In this document: positions 8,359 through 16,529 of the stretch, in pieces
How the letters are laid out: each line of letters begins with the position of its first letter
Position numbering within the stretch: position 1 is the first letter of the stretch
Assembly: GCA_034421995.1 (NCBI GenBank)
Contig: DAOUJY010000154.1
Location: forward strand, 1-64,000
Length of the DNA: 64,000 nucleotides
Source of the DNA: Bin87 sp034421995
GTDB taxonomy: Bacteria > Chloroflexota > Dehalococcoidia > Lucifugimonadales > UBA3495
Direction: 5' to 3'
Notes under the pieces: model-generated
Told to the model about the DNA's origin: nothing
Databases searched by the model: none
The model's input: the letters and a program-made list of their open reading frames with translations, nothing else
Position numbers and translations under genes: made by a program

Positions 8359-9123
8359 TTACTCGCCCAGATAAGCCTCGATTACCTCTTCGCTGGAGAG
8401 CACTTCTTCGACGTCGCCGGCGGCGAGCAGGGCGCCACTGTCAAGTACGATGATGCGGTCGGACAGTTCGCGGACGATGTCCATGTTGTGGGAGACGAAG
8501 ACGATGGTGTAGCCGTCGGCGCGCATCTGTTTCAGAATGGCCTTGACCTGCTCCAGCATCTGGGGGAAGAGGCCGGCGAAGGGTTCATCAAACAGGTAGG
8601 TCTGGACGTCCATGGCCATGGCGCGGCCGATTTCCAGGAGCTTGCGCTGTCCGTAAGAGAGTTCGTTGGCGAGGGAATCGCGCTTTTCCCACATCCCCAC
8701 CTGCTCCAGGATGCTTTGGGCCTTCCGGCGGTTTGACGGTTTGACACGCTCGAACAGAGCGGGGAATAAGCGCCGCTCCGTCAGCACCACCATGATGTTG
8801 TCCCACACGGTGATCTGGTCGAAGAGGCGCACTTCCTGGAAGGTGCGGGTGAGTCCGTGGGCTGGCGTCTCATAAGCCTTGACGACACGGAGGCCCTGGC
8901 CGTCGATGATAACCATGCCGCCGTCAAGGGGGAGCACGCCGCTGAGCAGGTTGACCAGTGTCGATTTGCCGGAGCCGTTGGGGCCGACGATGCTGGTGGT
9001 GCCCTGGCGCGGGATGGAGAGGGTAAGTTCGTCCACGGCGCGCACCGCGCCGAAGTGCTTAGAGATAGCCTCGGTTTGCAGGGCGAACTCGTCGTTATGC
9101 GCGGTGTTGCGGGCAGTGGTCAT
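8359..9123 (-). CDS. livG: Branched-chain amino-acid type ABC transporter, ATP-binding protein LivG
   Basis: A 254-residue ATPase with Walker A GPNGSGKST, the LivG-type TRTFQEVRLF, signature LSYGQRKLLEIGRAM and Walker B TYLFDEPFAGL followed by the switch histidine in FVSHN. The ATG at 9123 has GGGAGGT eight bases upstream and overlaps the livM stop by four bases (ATGA), which indicates translational coupling. With LivF it would form the nucleotide-binding pair of the importer. A gap of 172 bases follows before the HEPN cassette. Confidence 0.9.
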   Translation of the reverse strand: MTTARNTAHNDEFALQTEAISKHFGAVRAVDELTLSIPRQGTTSIVGPNGSGKSTLVNLLSGVLPLDGGMVIIDGQGLRVVKAYETPAHGLTRTFQEVRLFDQITVWDNIMVVLTERRLFPALFERVKPSNRRKAQSILEQVGMWEKRDSLANELSYGQRKLLEIGRAMAMDVQTYLFDEPFAGLFPQMLEQVKAILKQMRADGYTIVFVSHNMDIVRELSDRIIVLDSGALLAAGDVEEVLSSEEVIEAYLGE

Positions 9124-10184
9124 AGTCGATACCTCCCGACGAGGCCCTGGGGCCGGAACAGCATGAGCAGCACCAGCAGCAGGCCAAGAACCACCTGACG
9201 GGCCTGCCCGATGTACTCGGTAGGCAGGTAGGGTATGAAGCGCATTCCCTCTTCCAGCAGGACGAAGGCCATGGCGCCCAGCAATGAGCCCCAGATGGTG
9301 GCGAGGCCGCCGAGGATGACGATGGCCACCAGCAGCACCGACTCCAGGAGGATGAAGGAGTTGGGGTCGATGAAAGTGGTCCAGCTGGCGAACAGGCCGC
9401 CAGCCAATCCGGTCATCATGGCGGAGATGACCCATACGGCCAGTTTGTAGTGGGTGGCCTGGTAACCGAAAACCTGAATAGCCTGCTCGTCCTCGCGGAT
9501 GGCGGTGAGCACGCGCCCGAATGATGAGGACACGATGAACCACGCAATCAACATCACCGCGGCGAGAAATGCCAGGCAGAGCAGCAGGAATTCCAACTCG
9601 CCGTCGAATACCCAGCCGCCGATTTGCGGTCGGGCTATTTGATGGATGCCGAAGGCGCCCCGGGTAACGGGCCGGAGGTTGAGGAAGACGTTGAAAGCGA
9701 TAATGGCGAAACCGAAGGACGCCAGGACGAAGATGTCGTCGCGGAAGCGATTGAACACCACGCCCACCAGGATGGCGGCCAAGCCGGCCAGGAGTGCGCA
9801 GATCGGCAGCACGGCGAAGAAAGGCCAGCCGAAGGTGGGAATAGCCTCGGTGCGGAGCTGCTCGTAGGCCGGGTCGGAGGTGAGGATGGCCATGGTGTAG
9901 GCGCCGACACCGAAGAAGCCGATGTGGCCGATGGAGAGCAGGCCGGTGAATCCCACGACCAGATTGAGGCTGACCGACAGGATCGCCCAAATCGCGAAAA
10001 CGGTGCCAATGATGACGGCAAAGCCGGCGCCCTGCCAGAACATGAAGGCGACGGCCCAGCCGATGATGAACAGGCTGGCCCAGAATTCGATGTTGCGGCG
10101 GGCGTAACGGGCCAGGTCGCCGGGGTCGCGAATCAGCCCGGCCAGTTCTCCGATGCGCTGGGTGTCAAGGGGCACGGCGGTCAT
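9120..10184 (-). CDS. livM: Branched-chain amino-acid type ABC transporter permease LivM
   Basis: A 354-residue integral membrane protein with about nine hydrophobic helices. Family landmarks are SLNLVVGFTGLLSIGHIGFF near residue 78, the EAA-like loop SSFGRVLTAIREDEQAIQVF near 220 and the C-terminal PQGLVGRYRL. The ATG at 10184 overlaps the livH stop by four bases. It would pair with LivH to form the membrane channel. Confidence 0.9.
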   Translation of the reverse strand: MTAVPLDTQRIGELAGLIRDPGDLARYARRNIEFWASLFIIGWAVAFMFWQGAGFAVIIGTVFAIWAILSVSLNLVVGFTGLLSIGHIGFFGVGAYTMAILTSDPAYEQLRTEAIPTFGWPFFAVLPICALLAGLAAILVGVVFNRFRDDIFVLASFGFAIIAFNVFLNLRPVTRGAFGIHQIARPQIGGWVFDGELEFLLLCLAFLAAVMLIAWFIVSSSFGRVLTAIREDEQAIQVFGYQATHYKLAVWVISAMMTGLAGGLFASWTTFIDPNSFILLESVLLVAIVILGGLATIWGSLLGAMAFVLLEEGMRFIPYLPTEYIGQARQVVLGLLLVLLMLFRPQGLVGRYRL

Positions 10185-11563
10185 CTCCGCGGCAGCAGGC
10201 CCTGGGGCCAGAAAGAAAGGAAGAGGATGAGCAGGATAAACGCGATGGCGTCCTTCCATTCCCCGGCCAGGTCCCAGATGCCGAATTGCTCGACTACGCC
10301 GAGGACGAAACCGCCGACAATCGCGCCGTAGAGGTTGCCGATGCCGCCCACGACCGAGGCGATCCACCCCTTGAGCAGCAGCAGCAGGCCCATGCGGGGC
10401 TGGAGGGCGGTGTCGTGGCCGGTGAGGATGCCGGCCAGGGCCGCGTACATCGCTCCGATGAAAAAGACGGCGGCGATAATCACGGTGGTGTTGATGCCCA
10501 CCACTTTGGAGACTTCCTCGTCGTCGCCGATGGCGCGGGCGGCGCGACCGAAAGAGGTCTGCCGGAGCAGCAGCCACAGGACGGCGAACCCGGCGAGGGC
10601 AACCCCGATGCCGAACACGTTGAATCCCTTGATGCGGGCACCGGCGATTTTCCAGGTCTCGCTGCCGAAGGCAGTAGGCAGCGTGCGCGGCGCGCTTTCA
10701 AATACGATGACAATGAACGCGGCGATGGCCAGCAGGATGCCGAGAGAAGCGACCAGCATGATGAGCGGGGAGCGCGCGCGTTGGCGCATGTAAGCATAGA
10801 GGCCGCGGTAGAGGGCCAGGCCGACACATCCGGCCAGGAGGCAGGACACGGCCCAGCTCAGGTAGAGGCCGGCGCCGGGAGCGCCGGCGGTGAGATAGCC
10901 GCACCATGCGCCAAGAGCGGCGGCTGGCAGGCCCGCAATTATCGTGAACCGCCCCAGCCGTATATTGGGAAACACCGGCCGGAGGACGCGGTAGGAAAGC
11001 GCGACGGCAGTCACTGCCACCGCGGCCCCGATGGCGGGACTCAAAGTGAGATGGAGAAGCGCGGGGTAGGAGAGTACAACGCCGGCGTAACCGCCCGACG
11101 CTGCCGCCGGAACGCCGACCGCGAAGCCGATCACGCCCGGACTGAAGCGTCCGCGGAGGCGTGGATACAGCGCCGTGTGCAGCGCCCAGCCGACGACGCC
11201 GGCAACGACTGCGGCGAAGACCGCGTTGACGTAGATGCTGTTGGCGTCAAAGCGGCTGCCGAGAGCGGGGGAAGCGCGCAGGTAGAAGACGCCGTAAGCG
11301 CCCAGGGCCGCCGCCGCGCCGTAATAGAGGTCGAAGAACCAGACGGTGCAGTACACCAGCGTGAAGCCCATGGCCAGCAAGGCGTACACGGCGCCAACGG
11401 CAAGGCCATTGAAGGCGAACTGGAGGGCCTGGGGCGGCGACTGTCCGATTTTCCAAGCGATGTAGGCGACCACGGCTGCGGTCAGGACAACGGCCAGCAG
11501 ACGGGCGCCGGGAATATTCAGCAACTGGGGGAGGCCGCGCGCACTGTCTTGATTACTTGTCAA
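10181..11563 (-). CDS. livH: Enlarged branched-chain amino-acid type permease LivH
   Basis: A 460-residue permease, compared with about 290 for typical LivH. The N-terminal AFNGLAVGAVYALLAMGFT and the C-terminal half (RQTSFGRAARAIGDDEEVSK, then GWIASVVGGIGNLYGA) are clear LivH. Between about residues 135 and 240 there is extra sequence with three to four hydrophobic helices. The usual NFAHG-type motif after the first helix is replaced by WFFDLYYGA. The extra segment is flanked by two related stretches, ALHTALYPRLRGR and ALYRGLYAYMRQR. It is coupled to livM by a four-base overlap. Confidence 0.85.
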   Translation of the reverse strand: MTSNQDSARGLPQLLNIPGARLLAVVLTAAVVAYIAWKIGQSPPQALQFAFNGLAVGAVYALLAMGFTLVYCTVWFFDLYYGAAAALGAYGVFYLRASPALGSRFDANSIYVNAVFAAVVAGVVGWALHTALYPRLRGRFSPGVIGFAVGVPAAASGGYAGVVLSYPALLHLTLSPAIGAAVAVTAVALSYRVLRPVFPNIRLGRFTIIAGLPAAALGAWCGYLTAGAPGAGLYLSWAVSCLLAGCVGLALYRGLYAYMRQRARSPLIMLVASLGILLAIAAFIVIVFESAPRTLPTAFGSETWKIAGARIKGFNVFGIGVALAGFAVLWLLLRQTSFGRAARAIGDDEEVSKVVGINTTVIIAAVFFIGAMYAALAGILTGHDTALQPRMGLLLLLKGWIASVVGGIGNLYGAIVGGFVLGVVEQFGIWDLAGEWKDAIAFILLILFLSFWPQGLLPRR

Positions 11564-11630
11564 TGAGCACCTGAAATCTAGTCCCGAGATTTTGTTTCAA
11601 CCAGTTATTCGCGTTGCAAATCATAGCACA

Positions 11631-11664
11631 ACGGGGCCGGTCGCGCCGCAGCGACCAGCCCCGT
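11631..11664 (-). terminator. Possible terminator or attenuator hairpin in the livK-livH gap
   Basis: ACGGGGC and GCCCCGT with an inner GGTCGC/GCGACC form a stem of about 13 bp with one mismatch. On the minus strand it lies downstream of the binding-protein gene and before the permease genes. The following sequence is only moderately T-rich, so partial termination giving more binding protein than permease is plausible but not shown. Confidence 0.35.
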
Positions 11665-11685
11665 GGGTTGAGGATTGGATGCCGG

Positions 11686-11755
11686 CCCCGTATCAAGTAC
11701 GGGGTGACCCCGTGTCAGGCACGGGGCAGGCTGTTCTTTCGCCGGAATGACGGCG
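11686..11755. repeat. Double-hairpin intergenic repeat
   Basis: Two adjacent palindromes, CCCCGTATCAAGTACGGGG at 11686-11704 and CCCCGTGTCAGGCACGGGG at 11708-11726, are followed by TTTCGCCGGAATGACGG, an end of the CGTCATTCC repeat family. This is a third repeat type in the window and lies in the 206-base gap between the livK and livH genes. Confidence 0.65.
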
Positions 11756-11769
11756 TGCGCCATCAAGGT

Positions 11770-14193
11770 CTAGGGCGTGGGCGCCTGGCCGAGGGAGACG
11801 TAACCCAGATTGTCGTCGGTGCGCTCGGCGAGGGGCAGGATCTGAACGACCGCGTTGCCCAGGCCGACCACCTCACCGTACTCATCGAAGCTGTAGTCGT
11901 CGCCGATAGCTCCGCTGAAGGTGATGTCGTACATGCAGTCCCGGAAACCGTCGGTGTCCTGATCGTCGCCGGTTTGGGCGAGACAGGCGGCGGCCAGGTA
12001 CACGTCGTCGTATGCGGAAGCCTGGAACCAGGGCTGGGTGGCGACGTGTCCGAAGTGCGCATCGAAGTCCTTGAGGAACTGTTCGCCCCGATTGGTGAGG
12101 CCAAGGGGGATGATGGCTTTCATTCCGGTGGCAGCCTCGCCCGCGATGTTCAGGGCCTCCGGGCCGGTGTTCACCGATTCGGTGTAGATGGGGCCGTCGA
12201 ATCCGAGCTCACGCAGCTGCTTGACGATGGTGCCGCCGGAGAACTCACCCTGCGAGGCAAGGTACACCGCGTCGGGTTCCGCGCTGATGAGCTTGGTGAG
12301 TTGGGTGCGGAAGTCAGTGATGTCGCTGGCGTAGCTCTCGGACGCTACCACATGGCCGCCCAGTTCCTCGAAGCGGGCCACCGTGGTGCGGCGCGCGCCT
12401 TCAGCGTAGTCCGTGGCTTCGGTGATAGTTGCCAGGTGGTGGTGTCCATCAACGTGGATGGTGTTGCCGGTATCGATGCCCAGTTGGTCATCGTTGATGG
12501 CGGTGCGGAAGATGTAATCGCCGGCCGGCTTGATGTCAGGGCTGGTTGCAGAGGCGGAGAGCATGATGACGCCCTCAGCTTCGGCGAGGGGAGCCGCGCC
12601 CAGCATCGCCCCGCTGCAAGTGGTGCCCAGGATAATCTTCACGCCGTCCACGTCGGTAAGCTTGTTGTAAGCGGTGATGGCGTCCTGGGCAGCGCACTTG
12701 GAGTCTTCGGCGATGAGTTCCAGCATACGGCCGTTGACGCCGCCGGCGGCGTTGATTTCCTCCACAGCCATCTGCTTGGCCTGCATGATCGGGTTGCCGT
12801 AGGACTCGCCGACGCCGGTGAGGGCGTCCATAGCGCCGATGCGGAAGGGTTCCTGCGACGCGGGGGCGGGCATGGCGGTGACGGCGGCGTCGCTGCCGGC
12901 GGGGCCGAGGACCCGGTAGCCGTTGTTCACCTCCGTCCGCTCCGCTGTCGGCAGGATCTGGACAACCACGTTGGCCAGGCCGACCACCTCGCCGTCCGCG
13001 TCGAAGCTGTAGTTGTCGCCGATGGCGCCGCTCCAGGTGATGCCATAGAGGCAGTCCCGGAAGGCGTCGGCGTCCTGGTCGTCGTTGGTCTGGCGGAGAC
13101 ATTCCGCGGTGATGTAGGTGTCGTCGTATGCCGAGCCCACGTACCAGGAAAGGGTCAGGTAGTCATAGCGCTCCCGGAACTTTTGCAGCACCTCCTGTCC
13201 TTTCTCGTTGGACGGGTCAATGTCGGCCAGGATGGCCTTGACCCCGGTGGCGGCCTCGCCGGCGATCTCCAGCGCCGTGGTTCCGGCCCCCACGTCCTCG
13301 GTGTAGATGGGGCCGTCGTAACCGAGTTCTCGCAACTGCTTGATGATGGTGCCGCCGGTGAATTCCGACTGCGCAGCGAGGTGAACGGCGTCGGGGCTGG
13401 CGCCGGCCAGCTTGGTGAGATAGGTCCGGAAGTCGGTGATGTCCGAGGCGTAACGCTCCTCGGCCACCACGGTCCCGCCCAGCGTCTCAAACTGCGCCAC
13501 GGTGGTCCGGCGAATGCCCTCGGCGTAGTCGGTGGCCTCGGTGATGGTCGCCAGGGCGCGGACGCCGTCGGCCCACATCACGTTGCCGGTTTCCAGGCCC
13601 CGCTGCTGGTCGCTCATGGACGTGCGGAAGATGTAGTCGCCGGCGTTGGCGATGTCGGGGTTGGTGGCCAGGCCGGAGAAGAGGATGGTGCCGTCGGCTT
13701 CGGCCAGGGGCGCCGCGCCCAGCATCGCGCCGCTGCACGACGTGCCGAGAATGATCTTCACGCCGTCCACGTCGGTCAGCTTGTTGTAGGCGGTGATGGC
13801 GTCCTGGGCCGAGCACTTGGAGTCCTCGATGACCAGTTCCAGCATCCGGCCGTTGATGCCGCCGGCGGCGTTGATTTCGTCCACGGCCATCTGCTTGGCC
13901 TGCACCGCCACGTTGCCGTAGGTTTCGCCGGGGCCGGTGAGGGATTCCATTACGCCGACGCGGAAGGGCTCATCGGACGCCGGCATGGCAGCCGTAGGCT
14001 GCTGCTCCGCCGGAGCGGCAGTCGGCGGCGGGGCAGCGCCGGAGCCGGGGGCGGCGCCAGCGCCGGCGGTGGGAGCCGCGGCTGGGGCGGGAGGTTCCGG
14101 CGCGCTTCCTCCGCCGCACGCAACGGCGACCAGCGCCAGGACCAGCAAAGCTGCCAGAGATATCGTCCAATTCAATCGCAAAATGCGCTTCAT
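11770..14193 (-). CDS. Fused tandem periplasmic binding lipoprotein (two LivK-type domains)
   Basis: An 807-residue secreted lipoprotein. The N-terminus has a basic start, a hydrophobic core and the lipobox VAVAC with Cys26. An Ala/Pro/Gly linker leads to a LivK-type (type 1 periplasmic binding fold) domain at about 74-430, a short linker, and a second complete domain from about 447. The copies start EPFRVGVMESLTGPGETYGN and EPFRIGAMDALTGVGESYGN and share AQDAITAYNKLTDVDGVKII. Typical LivK proteins have one such domain of about 370 residues. It is the first gene of the liv cluster. The ligand is unknown and could be an amino acid, amide or organic acid. Confidence 0.9.
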   Translation of the reverse strand: MKRILRLNWTISLAALLVLALVAVACGGGSAPEPPAPAAAPTAGAGAAPGSGAAPPPTAAPAEQQPTAAMPASDEPFRVGVMESLTGPGETYGNVAVQAKQMAVDEINAAGGINGRMLELVIEDSKCSAQDAITAYNKLTDVDGVKIILGTSCSGAMLGAAPLAEADGTILFSGLATNPDIANAGDYIFRTSMSDQQRGLETGNVMWADGVRALATITEATDYAEGIRRTTVAQFETLGGTVVAEERYASDITDFRTYLTKLAGASPDAVHLAAQSEFTGGTIIKQLRELGYDGPIYTEDVGAGTTALEIAGEAATGVKAILADIDPSNEKGQEVLQKFRERYDYLTLSWYVGSAYDDTYITAECLRQTNDDQDADAFRDCLYGITWSGAIGDNYSFDADGEVVGLANVVVQILPTAERTEVNNGYRVLGPAGSDAAVTAMPAPASQEPFRIGAMDALTGVGESYGNPIMQAKQMAVEEINAAGGVNGRMLELIAEDSKCAAQDAITAYNKLTDVDGVKIILGTTCSGAMLGAAPLAEAEGVIMLSASATSPDIKPAGDYIFRTAINDDQLGIDTGNTIHVDGHHHLATITEATDYAEGARRTTVARFEELGGHVVASESYASDITDFRTQLTKLISAEPDAVYLASQGEFSGGTIVKQLRELGFDGPIYTESVNTGPEALNIAGEAATGMKAIIPLGLTNRGEQFLKDFDAHFGHVATQPWFQASAYDDVYLAAACLAQTGDDQDTDGFRDCMYDITFSGAIGDDYSFDEYGEVVGLGNAVVQILPLAERTDDNLGYVSLGQAPTP

Positions 14194-14223
14194 TATTCCT
14201 CCAAAGGGTAAATCTCCCGGCGT

Positions 14224-15903
14224 TTACTCAATGCGAAACACCGTGCCGTCCGTTGTTCTGACGATGAGGACCCCCCGGCTCATCATGGGCGGGATCCGAA
14301 TGCCCGATCCCAGATTTATGCTCCACGTCAATGTGCCGTCGTCCCGGTTCAATGAATAGAGGTTGCCGTCGTCATCGCCGAAAATCAGCTGGTCTTTGAC
14401 CACCAGCGGCGAGGCCCAGATATCGTTATCCGCTTTGAATGTCCATCGGAGCGAACCGTCCTGGGCGTCCAGAGCATACATTACGTGGTCATGGCTGCCC
14501 ACGTAAACCGTCTCTCCATTTTCGTCGCTGGCCAGCGCGGGGCTGCTCTTCAATCCCTGCAAGGGATTTTCCGGAGTAAAACGCCACAGGCCACCCTGCT
14601 GTCCCTTGGGGCGGGGGACGCCGGGGACTTGCCACCACCAGAGCTGGGCCCAGCTCTGTTTGAACTGGTACAGACCGGGGATTTCCCGGACGCGGGCATC
14701 TACCGCATACAACTGCCCGCCGGAAGTAAAATAGGCTCGCTCACCGTCCGCGGATATGACCGGCGAGCCGGTGATGGCCCGGGGGGTTCGAAATCTAAAC
14801 CATTCCTGGCCGGTTCGGGCCGAGAGGACGTAAAAAATCCCTTTGTCGTCGCCCACGTACAACCGACCATCATGGATGGCTACCGCATTGCTGGCGTTGC
14901 TCTCCAACTGGGTACGCCAGATTTCCGCGCCGGAATGGGCGTCAAGGGCGTACATCCAGCTTTCGCCGGAACCGATGTAAAGCAGACCGTCGGCAACCAT
15001 GGGCGGGACCTCTACCGTGTCCTCCGCCGGAAAACTCCAACGGGCGTTGCCGTCGAAAGCGTTCCAGGCGTTGACGGTGTGATCCGTGCTGCCAAAAAAC
15101 AGATCCGCTCCCACCACCGCTGCCGATGCCGTGATTCGTCCCGGCGTTTCCCCTTCCCACTTTTCCACCAGGGAAAGGTCATGGTGCAAAAGCGCATAGA
15201 TGCCATCGGACGAGCCGATATAGATATGGCCGTCTTCAGAAACGGGTTCCGACGCAAGAGGTTCTCCCGGGACCGTATCATTCCACGCGCTGACTCTTCC
15301 CGCCGGCGGTGGCGGACCTACTTCGACGAAGCGGCTGTGGCGCAGGTCTCGGCCGGCAGCCGCCCAGGAGCCGGGACCGGTGTCGATGGTCATCTGGGTC
15401 ACGGTCTTTTTGAACAACACCACCGGGTTGGGGGCGAATGGATAGTTGAGCCAGACGATAAAGACGATGAACAGCGCGACGACACACGCGGTGATAATGC
15501 GCCGCCAGGACAAGCGGCGGGCCAGCCAGTTCTGGCGCCGATGCTGGGCCCAGGGCGGAAGCCGGACGATGACCTGGCCGCACCGGCCGTTAGCGCACCG
15601 GGAGCCGACCCGTTGGTCTTCCAACCCGCAGTACGGGCACGTTACCAGCAAATGGTCATCGTGCAGAACGTCGTCTCCCGCGGTGATGGGAGGCGCGTCC
15701 GAGACCGCTACGCCGGGGGCGGAGCGTAGGGCGTCCGCCATTACGGGGTCCGCCATCACGGCATCCGCACCAGGGCCGCCTTCCGCATCAGGCGCGGAAT
15801 AGGACCGAGATTCAAACTGACCGGGATTGGGACTAGGAGTGGATTCCTCCGATCCGGACGGGCGGCGGGAAACCCTGCGGAACAGATCCCCGATTCCTGG
15901 CAT
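14224..15903 (-). CDS. Membrane-anchored PQQ-type beta-propeller with N-terminal zinc ribbon
   Basis: A 559-residue protein in three parts. Residues 1-80 are a low-complexity Ser/Pro/Ala/Asp region. A zinc ribbon has Cys89, Cys92, Cys103 and Cys108 (CPYCG...CANGRCG). One TM helix lies at about 136-153 after a basic stretch. The rest is a PQQ-like propeller with repeated units such as DGLLYIGSGESWMYALDAHS and ETVYVGSHDHVMYALDAQDG. The basic flank puts the ribbon in the cytoplasm and the propeller outside. A 30-base gap separates it from livK, so a shared promoter is possible. No PQQ-dehydrogenase catalytic motif is evident, so it may be a scaffold or sensor. Confidence 0.82.
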   Translation of the reverse strand: MPGIGDLFRRVSRRPSGSEESTPSPNPGQFESRSYSAPDAEGGPGADAVMADPVMADALRSAPGVAVSDAPPITAGDDVLHDDHLLVTCPYCGLEDQRVGSRCANGRCGQVIVRLPPWAQHRRQNWLARRLSWRRIITACVVALFIVFIVWLNYPFAPNPVVLFKKTVTQMTIDTGPGSWAAAGRDLRHSRFVEVGPPPPAGRVSAWNDTVPGEPLASEPVSEDGHIYIGSSDGIYALLHHDLSLVEKWEGETPGRITASAAVVGADLFFGSTDHTVNAWNAFDGNARWSFPAEDTVEVPPMVADGLLYIGSGESWMYALDAHSGAEIWRTQLESNASNAVAIHDGRLYVGDDKGIFYVLSARTGQEWFRFRTPRAITGSPVISADGERAYFTSGGQLYAVDARVREIPGLYQFKQSWAQLWWWQVPGVPRPKGQQGGLWRFTPENPLQGLKSSPALASDENGETVYVGSHDHVMYALDAQDGSLRWTFKADNDIWASPLVVKDQLIFGDDDGNLYSLNRDDGTLTWSINLGSGIRIPPMMSRGVLIVRTTDGTVFRIE

Positions 15904-15944
15904 AACTCAGTGTCACTCCAATCTATATTGGCTCGCGTCCGAGA

Positions 15945-16508
15945 TCAGCCGGCGGGAACGGCGCCGTTGATGAGCAGACCCCGCACGGCGGGGGTCAGCA
16001 TACGGGCCCGTTCCAGCAGGCCGTCGGCGCCGGCGTTGGTAATGGGATGGGGACAAACGAGGTACGGGAAGTCGGGGACTCCCATCAGCCTGGTGTAGGC
16101 GCGGGCGGTGTTCACGAAGACCGACGTGATGATCGTCGCCGCCGGGATGCCCTGCCGCTCCAAGGTAATTCCGTCGTGCAAACTGCCCGACGAGCAGCCC
16201 CCTCAATCTCCGACACCGGCGATGACGAAATCGGCGTTGCGGTGCAGGTCGGCCAGCACCTCGGGATGGGGCGGCAGCGAGGCGCTGTGCTTGCGGGCGT
16301 AGAAGATGTTCGAGAACTCGAACTCGGCGTCCAGCTCCCGGGCAATGGCCCACAGGATCACGTCGGAGTTGGCCTTGGAGTTGTCCAGCAACCCCAGGCG
16401 GGCGCCGCGCAGGTCGGCGGTGCGGGCCGCCATGGCCATGGCGGTCTCGCCCGGGTCAAACCCAGTGGGATCGATCAGTTGTACGGTTGCGGTGTTTCCG
16501 GTGGTCAT
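15945..16508 (-). CDS. UGSC-family selenoprotein (in-frame TGA read as selenocysteine)
   Basis: An open frame from ATG 16508 (AGGAG six bases upstream) meets TGA at 16203-16205 and continues in the same frame to a stop at 15945. Read through, it gives 187 residues with selenocysteine at 102 in the context IAGVGD-U-GGCSSGSLHDG. This is the UGSC motif (here U-G-G-C) of the known UGSC (seleno)protein family. The downstream part, ITLERQGIPAATIITSVFV and FPYLVCPHPI, matches that family's C-terminal region. The U-x-x-C arrangement suggests a redox function. Ordinary gene calling would give two fragments, 16203-16508 and 15945-16181. Confidence 0.85.
16171..16193 (-). promoter_or_regulatory. Candidate bacterial SECIS hairpin
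   Basis: On the minus strand, bases +11 to +15 after the TGA (CGUCG) pair with +27 to +31 (CGACG). The apical part is GCA-GUU-UGC at +17 to +25. In E. coli fdhF the apical GCA stem begins at about +16 and its loop also contains G and U, so spacing and shape are very similar. The hairpin lies inside the coding region, as bacterial SECIS elements do. No folding energy was computed. Confidence 0.6.
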
Positions 16509-16529
16509 CTCGCTCTCCTGCGCCCGCCG

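Noticed and set aside
16203..16508. UGSC gene as a pseudogene broken by a nonsense codon
   Set aside because: The TGA falls exactly at the family selenocysteine position, both halves are well conserved, and a SECIS-like hairpin follows.
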